A DNA stretch of 64,000 nt, taken from NCBI GenBank assembly GCA_903926565.1, contig CAIYJU010000122.1, positions 1 through 64,000 of the forward strand, in the 5' to 3' direction. The number at the start of each line of letters is the position of its first letter. The stretch's first letter is position 1. The notes under the pieces are model-generated. The model was not told where the DNA came from. It made no database searches and saw only the letters and a list, made by a program, of their open reading frames with translations. The translations under genes were made by a program, and so were the position numbers. Shown piece after piece: positions 1 to 8,518 of the stretch. The stretch is from an uncultured Bacteroidales bacterium (GTDB taxonomy: Bacteria > Bacteroidota > Bacteroidia > Bacteroidales > FEN-979).

Positions 1-102
1 ATAGATTTTCCGGATCATCACCGAGTCGTCGGCCTGGGCAAATAGTGTGGCACCCAGAATCTGAAATGAGAATATAATGATTAAAAAAAATTGTTTCTGC
101 AT
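1..102 (-). CDS. 5' end of a secreted protein, probably an M28-type peptidase (partial)
   Basis: Only the first 34 codons are in the window; the gene runs off the left edge. The ATG at 102-100 opens a clear signal peptide (MQKQF start, hydrophobic core, cleavage near 'LFAQ') followed by 'ADDSVMIRKIY'. In Bacteroidota, secreted zinc aminopeptidases of family M28 commonly begin the mature chain with a very similar 'DS..IR.IYDEAL' stretch, so that family is the best guess. No catalytic residue is visible, so the assignment rests on the N-terminal pattern alone. A TAnnTTTG box lies 18 bp upstream. What is certain is an exported protein; the enzyme class is inference. Confidence 0.5.
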   Translation of the reverse strand, partial: MQKQFFLIIIFSFQILGATLFAQADDSVMIRKIY

Positions 103-119
103 GTCTTTAATTTGAAATC

Positions 120-127
120 CAAAAATA
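120..127 (-). promoter_or_regulatory. Candidate Bacteroidota -7 box for the partial peptidase gene
   Basis: The minus strand reads TATTTTTG, matching TAnnTTTG, 18 bp before the ATG at 102. No convincing -33 element is visible. Confidence 0.4.
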
Positions 128-164
128 CAACAAATACCCACGCAGCCTCTCCGTCCCGTCTGCT

Positions 165-238
165 TCTCTCCCTGCTTTCTTTAAGTTCGCTCCCTGCTTC
201 CTCCCTGCTTTCTCCCTGCTTTCTCCCTGCTCCCTCCC
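165..238. repeat. Short tandem G-rich/C-rich repeat
   Basis: A degenerate tandem array of roughly 11-bp units (core 'tctccctgctt') lies between two divergent genes. On the minus strand it gives regularly spaced GGG runs. Just downstream, 'ttagcattcg' is followed by a near-copy. An open frame across the array encodes only low-complexity Lys/Gly/Glu sequence and is not a gene. Confidence 0.7.
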
Positions 239-366
239 ATTTAGCATTCGCTTAGCATTCAGGTTTGTCCCTGCATGGTCGCAGGTTGGTACCGAAACCT
301 CCCTGGAAAAGTTATTAACAATCCGCCACCTTTTCCACCTGACCGGGATTAAGCACAAAAAACACC

Positions 367-3300
367 ATGAAAAAGCACATTTATACCCTCTTCCTGGCAA
401 TTCAGATTTGTTTTGCAGGACATGGCCAGATCGCTGCCTGGGATTTTTATGGCCAGTCATTCCCGATAACCTGCGCGGCTACTACCTTTAATGCGAACCT
501 GGAAACGGTAGGTGGCGCAAGCAACATCACCCGCGGCCCGGGCGCTCCTGCCTCAGGTGGCGTTAACTCGTTCCGGACTACGGGTTTTCAGAATAATGGA
601 ATATCAACAGCCTCTTCCGATTATTTCCAGGTCACTTTGCGGGCGCTTCCCGGCTATAAGTTGTCTCTTTCTACCCTTGATGCAAAATTCAACGGAACGG
701 CCAGCTTCTATGCCAGTCCGGGGGTTACATCCCAATTTGCATACAGTTTGGATGGCGTCATCTTTACCCTGATCGGAAACCCGGTCCAGTCCACTTCACT
801 CAACATGACGCAAATTGACCTTACCGGGATACCTGATCTTCAGAATGTTTACACGGAGACAGTGGTCACCCTCCGGTATTATGCCAGTGGCCAAACCTCA
901 ACCGGGGGATGGGGATTCTATTCTGTCGCCTCCGGAACCAACGGATTTGCAGTTGGCGGCATGGTGACAGAGGCACTGGTGGTATCTCCGGTTTTACAGG
1001 CCACGGAAATCATGTTCAGCAATATCCAGCAAACGCAAATTGGGGTATCATGGACTCCGGGAGATGGCGAGAAACGAATTGTCATGATCAATACCTCAAA
1101 CACGTTTTCCGATCCTGTTAACGGCACGGACCCGGTTGCTAATTCAGTTTATGCCGGAAGCGGGGAGCAGGTAATCTATAACTATTCCGGGTCCTCCATT
1201 GCGGCAGTATCCGGTCTTGCAACCGGAGTAACTTATTGGTTCCGGGTTTACGAATACAACGGCTCCGGATCGCTCACGATGTTCAACACCCTCCCTGCAA
1301 GCAACAACCCACGAAGCCAGGCAACCTCGGCGATCCTGCTTGCCCCTGCCGTTGGGTCCCCTTCTGCCACCTCGATAACGAATACAACTGCCAACCTTGG
1401 AGGGCACATCTCGTCGGATGGCGGCAGCCTGATCACAGAGCGCGGAACGATCTGGAAAACTTCATCACCGGTGACAGTTTTCGACAATAAACTTCCTGAA
1501 GGAGTTGCAGATACCGGTTTCTTCAGCCATTCCAGAACAGCCCTTCCGCCTGCGACTGAAATTCATTATGCAGCGTATGCCACCAATTCAGTTGGTACCT
1601 CCTTATCTTCCGAATCCTTTTTCTATACCCTGGCAAATGAACCACCTGCTCATGTTACAGGATTTACAGCCACTGCCTCCGGAACAACCGAAGTTCAACT
1701 GGTCTGGGAACCCCTGACAACAGGGGCGGACGGATATCTCATTATTCAAAAGCAGGGACCTCTCCCTTCGTCCGCCAAACCTGAAGACACCAACCAGTAT
1801 CTGCCCGGAGCCATCATCGGAGACGGGACAACTGCGGCAATATGCACTCCCGGAACAACGGGAATGACGACCATCAGCGGGCTTTCACCCGGAACTGCAT
1901 ATACATTTTCGATTTATCCTTTTGCCTGGAACGGAATAAATCCGCAGACCACGAATTACCTGACAGAGCCATCGGGCCCATGGGCCTCCGCCACCACCGG
2001 CATTCCCAATGTGGTGACGTACCATTGGACAGGCGCAACCGGCATCGACTGGACGGTGGCAGAAAACTGGAACCCGGTACGTACTGTTCCGGCATTGAAC
2101 GACATCCTGGTCTTTGATGCAGGTGGCTCCTGGACCATCACAAACGTACCATCCCAAACCATTGGTCAGCTGCATGTTACGGGGAACACTGCAGTGACGC
2201 TTCAGGGGGCGGGAACGCTGAACGTAGCCGGGAATACCGGGGATGATCTGGCAGTATCATGGCCCTGCCAGCTGAACATCTCCGGTCCCGGCTCGATCAG
2301 CATCTCCCTGGCGACAGGGGCAAACGGCAGCATTGAAGGATCCATGACCTTTTCAGGGGGAGGCCACCGCCTGCTTGCTGCATCTCCCGGCGGAATCAGC
2401 TTTGAATCAGGCAGCATGTTTAAAACCGGCAGTGGATTCAGCGGGAACCCCTTTGGAACAACTAACCTCAACTCCATCGTGTTCAAGACAGGTTCTGTGT
2501 ATGTCTGCCTGGCAGGAGGCAACCCTTTTGGTGCAACCGCCCCGGCTTCCGTAGTCGTTTTCCAACCGGGAAGCCTTTACAGGATTGATGCTTATTCAGT
2601 CCCTTCATTCGGAGGAAGGACTTACGGAAACTTTGAAGTAAACTATGCCGGTTCAATAACCGTGACAGGTTCATCTGCCGTATCGATCGACAATTTCACG
2701 GCGTCACAAGGCACCTTCTATTTCAACGTGACAGGTTCACCCGGCCACGCAATCAGGGGAAATATATCGGTTGCCAGTGTTGCCACCCTGATCTTTGCCC
2801 CTGCCACGGCAGGGACCGTAAATCTTAACGGAACATCACCCCAAACGGTCTCGGGCAGTGGTTCCCTGATGACGGGCCCTTTCTCAACAATTGTTACAGG
2901 CAATGGTTCAGGTGTAACCCTCAACATGAAAGCGAGGTTCAACAATCTTACCATCGCGCCGGGCGGACTTTTTATCATTGCTCCCCATGCTGAACTGACA
3001 GTGACCGGGAATCTGGTCAACGCGGCAGCGGCAACGGGGTTTGGAATTGAATCTGACGGGTCGCTGATCCATCAAAGCAGTGGAGTGGAAGCCTTGGTGA
3101 AACGCAGTTTTGCAGCAGCCACATGGAGCGACTGGCAGGATGGATGGCATCTCCTTTCATCGCCGGTTGCAGGCCAGTCAATCAACAGCGCCGGGGGGTT
3201 TATTACAACCGGAGCAGGCAACGACTATGATTTGCTGGCATGGTCTGAACCTGACAATCTCTGGGTCAACATTAAAAATACGAATGACCCTCCTTATTTC

Positions 3301-4368
3301 ACAACTGTTAACGGCAGCAATAATTTCGAAGCCGGAAGAGGATATCTTGCAGCTTACCAGCAACCGGGTGAAAAGGTGTTTACCGGAATGCTGAATGTTG
3401 CCGATTTACCGGTTGAAAATCTGACCTCCACCGGTGCCAATGCTTCCAGCCGGGGCTGGCATTTGCTCGGGAATCCATTTCCCTGTGCACTGAGCTGGTA
3501 CACAGGCTGGACCACCACCAATATCGGGGGTATCGCATGTATCTGGAATGAAGCAGCGTTGAGTTATACCCCACGCAGCCCCGGAGATAAAATTCCATCG
3601 TGCAACGGATTCATGGTACAGGTAACCGCCCCGCCGGGATCATCGGGTTCCCTTACCATTCCGGCTTCCCAACGAATTCATGACAGCCAGGGGTGGTTCA
3701 AGGAAACGGATTATCCCGTAATTACGCTGTTTGCAAGAAACCTGGACAACCCCTCTTTCCAGGAGAGCCAGGTCCGGCTCAACCCCTTATCAACACAGGA
3801 TTTCGATCCTGAGTACGATGGCAGGTTTCTTCCGGGGTATGCACCCGTCTTCTGTTCCTTTGCCCGCGGGCAGAAATTGATGGTCAACTCCATTCCGGCC
3901 CCTGAAAAAAACATATATATCCCCTTCATTTTTGAGAAAAACGACGGAGAAAACTTTGCGATACAGGCACAGGTAACGGGAAATATGACCACCCTGGTTT
4001 TACTCTTTGACAAAAAGCTGGGCACCGTGCAAAACCTGCTTCTTAACCCTGTTTACACGTTCACCTCAAACGAAGGTGATGCATCCGATCGGTTCAGGAT
4101 CATGTTCAGTTGCCAGGAACAGGGAGAGCCTCCCGGGGGGAAGACGACCGTTTTCTCCTACGGGAACAGCATCGTGGTAAACCATCCGGATATTGCGAAA
4201 ATGGAAATTTTCGGGATTCTGGGGAATTTGCTGGCCATGCATGACCTGGAAGGCAAAGGGACAGAAAAAGTGGTCGTTGATGCCTCAACCGGCTGGTATC
4301 TTGTGAGGGTAACCTCCGGGAAAGAGGTGGAAGTGACAAAAGTATTTATTCACACATCTTTTCAATAA
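367..4368 (+). CDS. Large secreted fibronectin-III/beta-helix protein with T9SS C-terminal domain
   Basis: This 1333-residue protein starts with a signal peptide (MKKHIYTLF..., cleavage near 'GHGQ'). After an N-terminal beta-rich region of about 180 residues come three fibronectin-III-like stretches (about 205-310, 325-420 and 430-550). Next is a Gly/Ser/Thr-rich region (about 555-860) resembling a parallel beta-helix, then a globular part with 'WHLLSSPV' and 'GWHLLGNPFPC' motifs seen in other T9SS cargo. The last 75 residues look like a type A sorting domain, ending 'GWYLVRVTSGKEVEVTKVF'. It is probably carried across the outer membrane by the T9SS and anchored at the surface or released. 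There is no catalytic motif, so an adhesive or structural role is only inferred. The PID-CTERM mini-gene follows 11 bp after the stop, which suggests co-transcription. Confidence 0.8.
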   Translation: MKKHIYTLFLAIQICFAGHGQIAAWDFYGQSFPITCAATTFNANLETVGGASNITRGPGAPASGGVNSFRTTGFQNNGISTASSDYFQVTLRALPGYKLSLSTLDAKFNGTASFYASPGVTSQFAYSLDGVIFTLIGNPVQSTSLNMTQIDLTGIPDLQNVYTETVVTLRYYASGQTSTGGWGFYSVASGTNGFAVGGMVTEALVVSPVLQATEIMFSNIQQTQIGVSWTPGDGEKRIVMINTSNTFSDPVNGTDPVANSVYAGSGEQVIYNYSGSSIAAVSGLATGVTYWFRVYEYNGSGSLTMFNTLPASNNPRSQATSAILLAPAVGSPSATSITNTTANLGGHISSDGGSLITERGTIWKTSSPVTVFDNKLPEGVADTGFFSHSRTALPPATEIHYAAYATNSVGTSLSSESFFYTLANEPPAHVTGFTATASGTTEVQLVWEPLTTGADGYLIIQKQGPLPSSAKPEDTNQYLPGAIIGDGTTAAICTPGTTGMTTISGLSPGTAYTFSIYPFAWNGINPQTTNYLTEPSGPWASATTGIPNVVTYHWTGATGIDWTVAENWNPVRTVPALNDILVFDAGGSWTITNVPSQTIGQLHVTGNTAVTLQGAGTLNVAGNTGDDLAVSWPCQLNISGPGSISISLATGANGSIEGSMTFSGGGHRLLAASPGGISFESGSMFKTGSGFSGNPFGTTNLNSIVFKTGSVYVCLAGGNPFGATAPASVVVFQPGSLYRIDAYSVPSFGGRTYGNFEVNYAGSITVTGSSAVSIDNFTASQGTFYFNVTGSPGHAIRGNISVASVATLIFAPATAGTVNLNGTSPQTVSGSGSLMTGPFSTIVTGNGSGVTLNMKARFNNLTIAPGGLFIIAPHAELTVTGNLVNAAAATGFGIESDGSLIHQSSGVEALVKRSFAAATWSDWQDGWHLLSSPVAGQSINSAGGFITTGAGNDYDLLAWSEPDNLWVNIKNTNDPPYFTTVNGSNNFEAGRGYLAAYQQPGEKVFTGMLNVADLPVENLTSTGANASSRGWHLLGNPFPCALSWYTGWTTTNIGGIACIWNEAALSYTPRSPGDKIPSCNGFMVQVTAPPGSSGSLTIPASQRIHDSQGWFKETDYPVITLFARNLDNPSFQESQVRLNPLSTQDFDPEYDGRFLPGYAPVFCSFARGQKLMVNSIPAPEKNIYIPFIFEKNDGENFAIQAQVTGNMTTLVLLFDKKLGTVQNLLLNPVYTFTSNEGDASDRFRIMFSCQEQGEPPGGKTTVFSYGNSIVVNHPDIAKMEIFGILGNLLAMHDLEGKGTEKVVVDASTGWYLVRVTSGKEVEVTKVFIHTSFQ

Positions 4369-4379
4369 AATGAATCTGT

Positions 4380-4628
4380 ATGAAAACCTTACGTAAAACA
4401 ATCTTAAGTCTCGCATTTGTGCTGGCAGGAATTTCCATCTCCAAAGTATCTGCTGATCCGCCGTCAGACCCTCCGCCTCCTCCCGGCGGGGGGCACGGCA
4501 GCGGGAGCAACCAGGCACCTGCAGGAGCCCCGATCGACGGAGGATTGGGAATCCTGTTTGTTCTGGGAACTGCCTTCGCGGGAATAAAACATTATACAAA
4601 CAGACATAATTCCCGCGGGAACAGGTAA
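4380..4628 (+). CDS. PID-CTERM mini-protein
   Basis: This 82-residue protein has a signal peptide (1-25, ending 'SKVSA'), a Pro- and Gly-rich linker (26-48) and the motif 'GAPIDGGLGI' at 49-58. A hydrophobic stretch (56-70) and a basic tail rich in Lys, His and Arg follow. The order P-I-D, one transmembrane helix, basic tail is the layout of the Bacteroidota PID-CTERM sorting signal, thought by analogy with PEP-CTERM to be processed by an exosortase-like enzyme. Almost nothing remains between the two signals, so the mature product would be a peptide of about 25 residues. No sorting enzyme lies in the window. The gene sits 11 bp after the large T9SS gene and probably shares its transcript. Confidence 0.75.
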   Translation: MKTLRKTILSLAFVLAGISISKVSADPPSDPPPPPGGGHGSGSNQAPAGAPIDGGLGILFVLGTAFAGIKHYTNRHNSRGNR

Positions 4629-4670
4629 GGGCTGACTTCATCGGGCAGTACGAATTATGAGAGGATTGCT

Positions 4671-4678
4671 TATCTTTG
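4671..4678 (+). promoter_or_regulatory. Candidate -7 box for the endonuclease I gene
   Basis: TATCTTTG matches TAnnTTTG and lies 41 bp before the proposed TTG start at 4719, in an otherwise empty 90-bp gap. Confidence 0.45.
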
Positions 4679-4718
4679 TATTGGATTTCAAGATTAATCA
4701 ACCTTCAAACGTCCTGTT

Positions 4719-6641
4719 TTGCCTGATCCTTGTCAATACAAACGAAACCGCCTGAGAACCTTGTCGTTGGTTGTTACATTCCTGTCGATGGTTTCTGTGC
4801 TTTCAGGCCAGATCCCGCCGGGTTATTATAATGGCACAGCAGGAATATCAGGCGAAGCACTTCAAATTGCCTTGTACAACATTATCAAGGGGCATACGGT
4901 TGTAAGCTACACACCGGGTGTATGGAATGCCTTCTATTCGACTGATCTCAAGGCAAATGGTAAAATATGGGACATGTATTCGGATGTTCCGAACGGCACT
5001 CCGCCTTACGAGTATCTCCCGGGAACAAACCAGTGTGGTGTCGGCGGCGGCGGTGTTGAAGGAGATTGCTACAGCCGCGAACACTCCTTTCCAAAGAGCT
5101 GGTTCGGCGATATTGCTCCAATGAACACCGACCTCATCCACATTTTTCCGACCGATCAGTTTGTCAATAACATGCACAGCAACTATCCATTTGGGGTTGT
5201 CGGAACCGCTACTGCTACATCCTTAAACGGCACTAAAAAGGGAAGTTGCGCTACACCGGGATATACCGGGATCGTTTTTGAACCGATCAACACCTACAAA
5301 GGTGACTTTGCCAGGGCCTATTTTTACATGGCCACCCGGTATGAAAACGTCATCTCAACATGGTATACCAACGATACTTATGCAGATGCGGTGCTTAATG
5401 GAACATCCTACCCTGCCTTTGAAACCTGGTTTCTCAATTTGCTGATATCATGGAACATACAGGACCCGGTTTCCGCGAAGGAGATCGCCCGGAATGATTC
5501 TGTTTACAAAATTCAGCACAACAGAAACCCGTTCATCGATCATCCTGAATGGGTTGACTCTGTGTGGCTGCCAGCCGGATCCCAGCCGGAACCCACTTCT
5601 CATGTCACCAATTTCACGGCAACAACAGGCATTCCGTCATACAGCACAATTCATCTCACCTGGACGGATGCGACGGGTGCGGTTTTACCGGCAGGATATC
5701 TGATCAGGGGAAGCAGTGTGAGTTTCGCCGCCATCGTTACACCGGTTGACGGGGTGCCCCTGTCAAACGGTGGACTGGATCAGAATGTTGGCCAGGGATT
5801 TCAGACTTGTAATTTTTCCGGGTTATCCTCAAATACCACATACTATTTTAAAATATTTCCCTACACCAATGCCGGCAGTATCATTGACTATAAAACCAGC
5901 GAACCTGTGCCCGCTGCCAGTATCAGTACAACGACCGGCATCAGTGTACTGCAGGCCGGCGACATTGCAATAATTGAATACGGGTCGGTCGATCCCGACA
6001 AGATATCGTTTGTGACGCTCAGGCAACTCAATGCCGGTACTGAAATAAACTTTACCGACAATGGTTTCACCAGCCCTTCAACAGTCAGAACCGGCGAAGG
6101 ATTTCTCAGATACACCGCGCCAACGGTTATACCTCCGGGAACTGTGGTATCCTGGACAGCTTCCATGGTTCTCCCCACATCCGGATGGAGTACAATCGGA
6201 ACTAAAATTGCTTTTAATGAATCGGGAGATCAGTTGTTTGTTTACCAGGGAACCTGGGGGTCGGGCCAGTCACTGATCTGGGGAATGAATGCGGGAAATG
6301 CAGGATGGATTACAACTGGCACAGCACTTGCAACGTCTTCCTATTTTCCGGTCGGGTTGACTGATGAAGTGAATTCAATGACTTTTACAGAAAAAAACGG
6401 CAATTACAATTTAATTTCATCAGGATCAGTCAATGCTTTGGGCAGTTTGATTTCGAACCCGCTGAACTGGACCAGGAACGCTTCGGCTTTAACGACACCT
6501 GCCTGGGTTTTTAACATCAATAACAGCACGAATATCGATCAGAATGCGACGATGCTTCATCTCACCGTAGGTGCAGATGAAGTACTGACCATCCAGCAGG
6601 GGATCATCCTGACAATCCTGGGGATCATTACAATCAATTGA
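4719..6641 (+). CDS. Secreted endonuclease I family nuclease with FN3 and lamin-tail-like domains
   Basis: The catalytic part (about 35-285) matches the EndA/NucM endonuclease I family: 'GYYNGTAG', the core 'YSREHSFPKSWFG' with the metal-site His, 'DLIHIFPTD', 'MHSNYPFG', 'GDFARAYFYMATRY' and 'RNPFIDHPEWVD'. Such enzymes cut DNA and RNA outside the cell. A fibronectin-III-like domain (about 295-395) and a lamin-tail-like domain (about 405-600, 'GDIAIIEYGS', 'GTEINFTDNG') follow. The frame is open back to a stop at 4695-4697 and holds no upstream ATG; the TTG at 4719 is the only start that keeps the basic N-region of the signal peptide. The chain stops abruptly after 'LTIQQGIILTILG', where related T9SS proteins continue into a repeat region and a sorting domain. 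The stop is 3 bp from the convergent receiver gene, so the 3' end may have been lost. Confidence 0.85.
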   Translation: MPDPCQYKRNRLRTLSLVVTFLSMVSVLSGQIPPGYYNGTAGISGEALQIALYNIIKGHTVVSYTPGVWNAFYSTDLKANGKIWDMYSDVPNGTPPYEYLPGTNQCGVGGGGVEGDCYSREHSFPKSWFGDIAPMNTDLIHIFPTDQFVNNMHSNYPFGVVGTATATSLNGTKKGSCATPGYTGIVFEPINTYKGDFARAYFYMATRYENVISTWYTNDTYADAVLNGTSYPAFETWFLNLLISWNIQDPVSAKEIARNDSVYKIQHNRNPFIDHPEWVDSVWLPAGSQPEPTSHVTNFTATTGIPSYSTIHLTWTDATGAVLPAGYLIRGSSVSFAAIVTPVDGVPLSNGGLDQNVGQGFQTCNFSGLSSNTTYYFKIFPYTNAGSIIDYKTSEPVPAASISTTTGISVLQAGDIAIIEYGSVDPDKISFVTLRQLNAGTEINFTDNGFTSPSTVRTGEGFLRYTAPTVIPPGTVVSWTASMVLPTSGWSTIGTKIAFNESGDQLFVYQGTWGSGQSLIWGMNAGNAGWITTGTALATSSYFPVGLTDEVNSMTFTEKNGNYNLISSGSVNALGSLISNPLNWTRNASALTTPAWVFNINNSTNIDQNATMLHLTVGADEVLTIQQGIILTILGIITIN

Positions 6642-6644
6642 TAA

Positions 6645-7103
6645 TCAATGCATCTCTGCCTGGTGGAAGGATTTTTTCTCCAGTTCTTTCCTGCACTTCA
6701 GCAATTCATTTTCGAGTGTTTTCTGGTAAAGAGCAAGCCGTATACTGACCAGTGCCTGCTGGATATCGTAGGGTTTTGTCAGGATCGCATGGGGTTTTTC
6801 CCTGAATACACTATCGAAAAGATCCATCTGGCTCATTCCGGTAAGAAAAACAAGGGCAACGTTATATTCTGCCACCATGATCTGGGCGGCTTCGATGCCG
6901 TTCATCTTACCTGCAAGCGAGATATCCATTAATACAATCTCGGGAAGATCTTCCGGCTGCCTGGCTTCTTTGAACACTTTAAGCCCGTCCTCTGCTTTGC
7001 GGAAAATTGCAATGACTTCATAATCGAACCGCTCAATCTGCCTTTTTAAATCATTGGCCAGGATGAACTCATCTTCAAATATTGCGATTTTAACTGGGGG
7101 CAT
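6645..7103 (-). CDS. Single-domain response regulator
   Basis: The 152 residues are one receiver domain and a short helical tail. The acidic pocket is E10-D11-E12, the phosphoacceptor is D60 ('EIVLMDISLAG'), the conserved Thr is in 'VFLTGMS' and the conserved Lys is K110 ('LTKPYD'). No DNA-binding or enzymatic output follows, so it may relay phosphate or act by protein contact. The 'DISLAGKMNGIEAA' pattern is typical of receivers that pair with PAS kinases or that carry LytTR-type outputs. No kinase is adjacent, and the gene has its own promoter candidate, so its partner is unknown. Confidence 0.85.
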   Translation of the reverse strand: MPPVKIAIFEDEFILANDLKRQIERFDYEVIAIFRKAEDGLKVFKEARQPEDLPEIVLMDISLAGKMNGIEAAQIMVAEYNVALVFLTGMSQMDLFDSVFREKPHAILTKPYDIQQALVSIRLALYQKTLENELLKCRKELEKKSFHQAEMH

Positions 7104-7120
7104 TGATGCGAAATATTTTC

Positions 7121-7128
7121 CAAAAATA
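7121..7128 (-). promoter_or_regulatory. Candidate -33/-7 promoter of the receiver gene
   Basis: The minus strand reads TATTTTTG 18 bp before the ATG at 7103, with TTG 18 bp upstream of the box. Spacing and sequence fit the Bacteroidota sigma-ABfr pattern. Confidence 0.45.
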
Positions 7129-7153
7129 CACCTTTTCTCGTATAATCAACCTA

Positions 7154-8035
7154 TCAGATTGAAAAATCTGGTTTTTTATACACTGGCGGCTCTGCCTGCG
7201 GGTAATCCCTGATCTCCTTTAACTGCATGTTATTCAACCCCTCCGGCTCCTGGCCGGTAGATTTGCAAAGAAAATAGATTTTTGCTGATTTGGCAAGAAT
7301 ATCCAGATTGTCGAATGCTTCAGAAAGGGTTCGGGCAACCGTCATACAGCCATGCTTTTCCCAAAGAACCACCTTGTGGTGTTCAAATCCTTTAAGCGTG
7401 GCCACTGCGATGTCTTCTGTGCCGGGGATGGTATACGGGATAAAGCCGACTCCTTCAGGGAGGAACAGAATTGTTTCGGGATGCATTCCCCAAAGCAATG
7501 AATTTACTGCTTTTTCCGATGTATAGGGAGGCAATTGCGTAAGTGCAATTAATTCGGTGACATGGGCATGCAGTACGACTTTTTCCAACGATTTTTTCTG
7601 AAGAAGCTGCTGCTGGATAGCGAGATGGGTAGCCAGTTCAGACGTCGGCTTTGCAGATAATCCGGCAGCATTATCATCAACAAGGTGATAGGCTGAGCCG
7701 GAATCACTGACAAACACACAACAAACATTTTCGAAGGGGTTGTTGGCCATATCGCGCATCCTGGTGCCGGTACCGCTGATTAAAAAGACCGTTCGGGCCA
7801 ATTCAGGATAGCGTTTTGCCAGTGGCTGAAATGGATAGAAAGAGAGCCTGTCAAGTTCCGCGGCGTTAAAGAATCCGGTGATGTTGATGGAGAAATTACC
7901 TGCATTCCGTTCAGCCCACCCACGGTCCCAGAGAATCTGTGCGACGGCGGCAATCTGACCAAATATCGATTTCAGCTCATTTTTCTGAAAAACATCATTT
8001 GTTGTATTTAACAGGTGTTCGATATTTCCAATCAT
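7154..8035 (-). CDS. rhaD: Rhamnulose-1-phosphate aldolase
   Basis: This 293-residue class II aldolase cleaves L-rhamnulose 1-phosphate to dihydroxyacetone phosphate and L-lactaldehyde in the cytoplasm. Visible landmarks are 'GWAERNAGNFS' (39-49), E133 in 'TSELATHL' (equivalent to the catalytic Glu), and the zinc ligands H156 and H158 ('LHAHVTEL') and H228 ('WEKHGCM'). The length is close to that of E. coli RhaD. Its start overlaps the tadA stop by four bases (ATGA), so the two are translationally coupled. No other rhamnose genes (rhaA, rhaB, transporter or regulator) are in the window, which is unusual because rhaD normally sits with them. A related fuculose-1-phosphate aldolase is the main alternative, but the N-terminal motif favours RhaD. 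Confidence 0.85.
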   Translation of the reverse strand: MIGNIEHLLNTTNDVFQKNELKSIFGQIAAVAQILWDRGWAERNAGNFSINITGFFNAAELDRLSFYPFQPLAKRYPELARTVFLISGTGTRMRDMANNPFENVCCVFVSDSGSAYHLVDDNAAGLSAKPTSELATHLAIQQQLLQKKSLEKVVLHAHVTELIALTQLPPYTSEKAVNSLLWGMHPETILFLPEGVGFIPYTIPGTEDIAVATLKGFEHHKVVLWEKHGCMTVARTLSEAFDNLDILAKSAKIYFLCKSTGQEPEGLNNMQLKEIRDYPQAEPPVYKKPDFSI

Positions 8036-8490
8036 GATCTTTTGCTTTTAAAAAAAGATTTGAGCAGAAGACTGCACTCTTCGGCCAGCATACCGGAAGC
8101 GACCTGAGTTTTCGGATGGAGCAGGGAATGACCGGTCAGACTATACCCTCTTTTTTCATCAGAGGTTCCATAGATGATCCCCCCGAGCTGGGTCCAGAAA
8201 GCTGCTCCGGCACACATCACACAAGGTTCAAGAGTCACAAACAACGTACACTCATCAAGGTATTTTCCGCCAAGATAACCGGCTGCAGCAGTAAAAGCCT
8301 GCATTTCGGCATGGGCCGTGGCATCGTTGAGTGTTTCGGTGAGGTTGTGGGCACGGGCAATGATTGTGCGGTTGCACACAACAACTGCCCCCACTGGTAC
8401 CTCATCCCGGTCGTACGCCTTTTGCGCCTCCTTCAGGGCTTCGTTCATATAGTATTCGGGGGAGAATATCGGGTAACTTTTTTGGGCCAT
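8032..8490 (-). CDS. tadA: tRNA-specific adenosine deaminase
   Basis: This 152-residue enzyme deaminates A34 to inosine in the anticodon of tRNA-Arg(ACG). The cytidine-deaminase fold shows 'HAEMQAF' (H60 zinc ligand, E62 proton donor) and 'PCVMCAGA' (C90 and C93 zinc ligands). I chose the ATG at 8490 ('MAQKSYPIF'). An upstream in-frame start at 8562 would overlap the end of the neighbouring T9SS gene and add a non-homologous leader. The gene lies 28 bp after the BNR gene and overlaps rhaD by four bases, so it may be read from the promoter near 11330. Confidence 0.9.
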   Translation of the reverse strand: MAQKSYPIFSPEYYMNEALKEAQKAYDRDEVPVGAVVVCNRTIIARAHNLTETLNDATAHAEMQAFTAAAGYLGGKYLDECTLFVTLEPCVMCAGAAFWTQLGGIIYGTSDEKRGYSLTGHSLLHPKTQVASGMLAEECSLLLKSFFKSKRS

Positions 8491-8518
8491 GATGCTGCAG
8501 ATATACCTGGTGACTGAC

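Noticed and set aside
107-460. 117-codon minus-strand frame over the tandem repeat
   Set aside because: Low-complexity Lys/Gly/Glu translation produced by the repeat, overlapping the start of a real gene.
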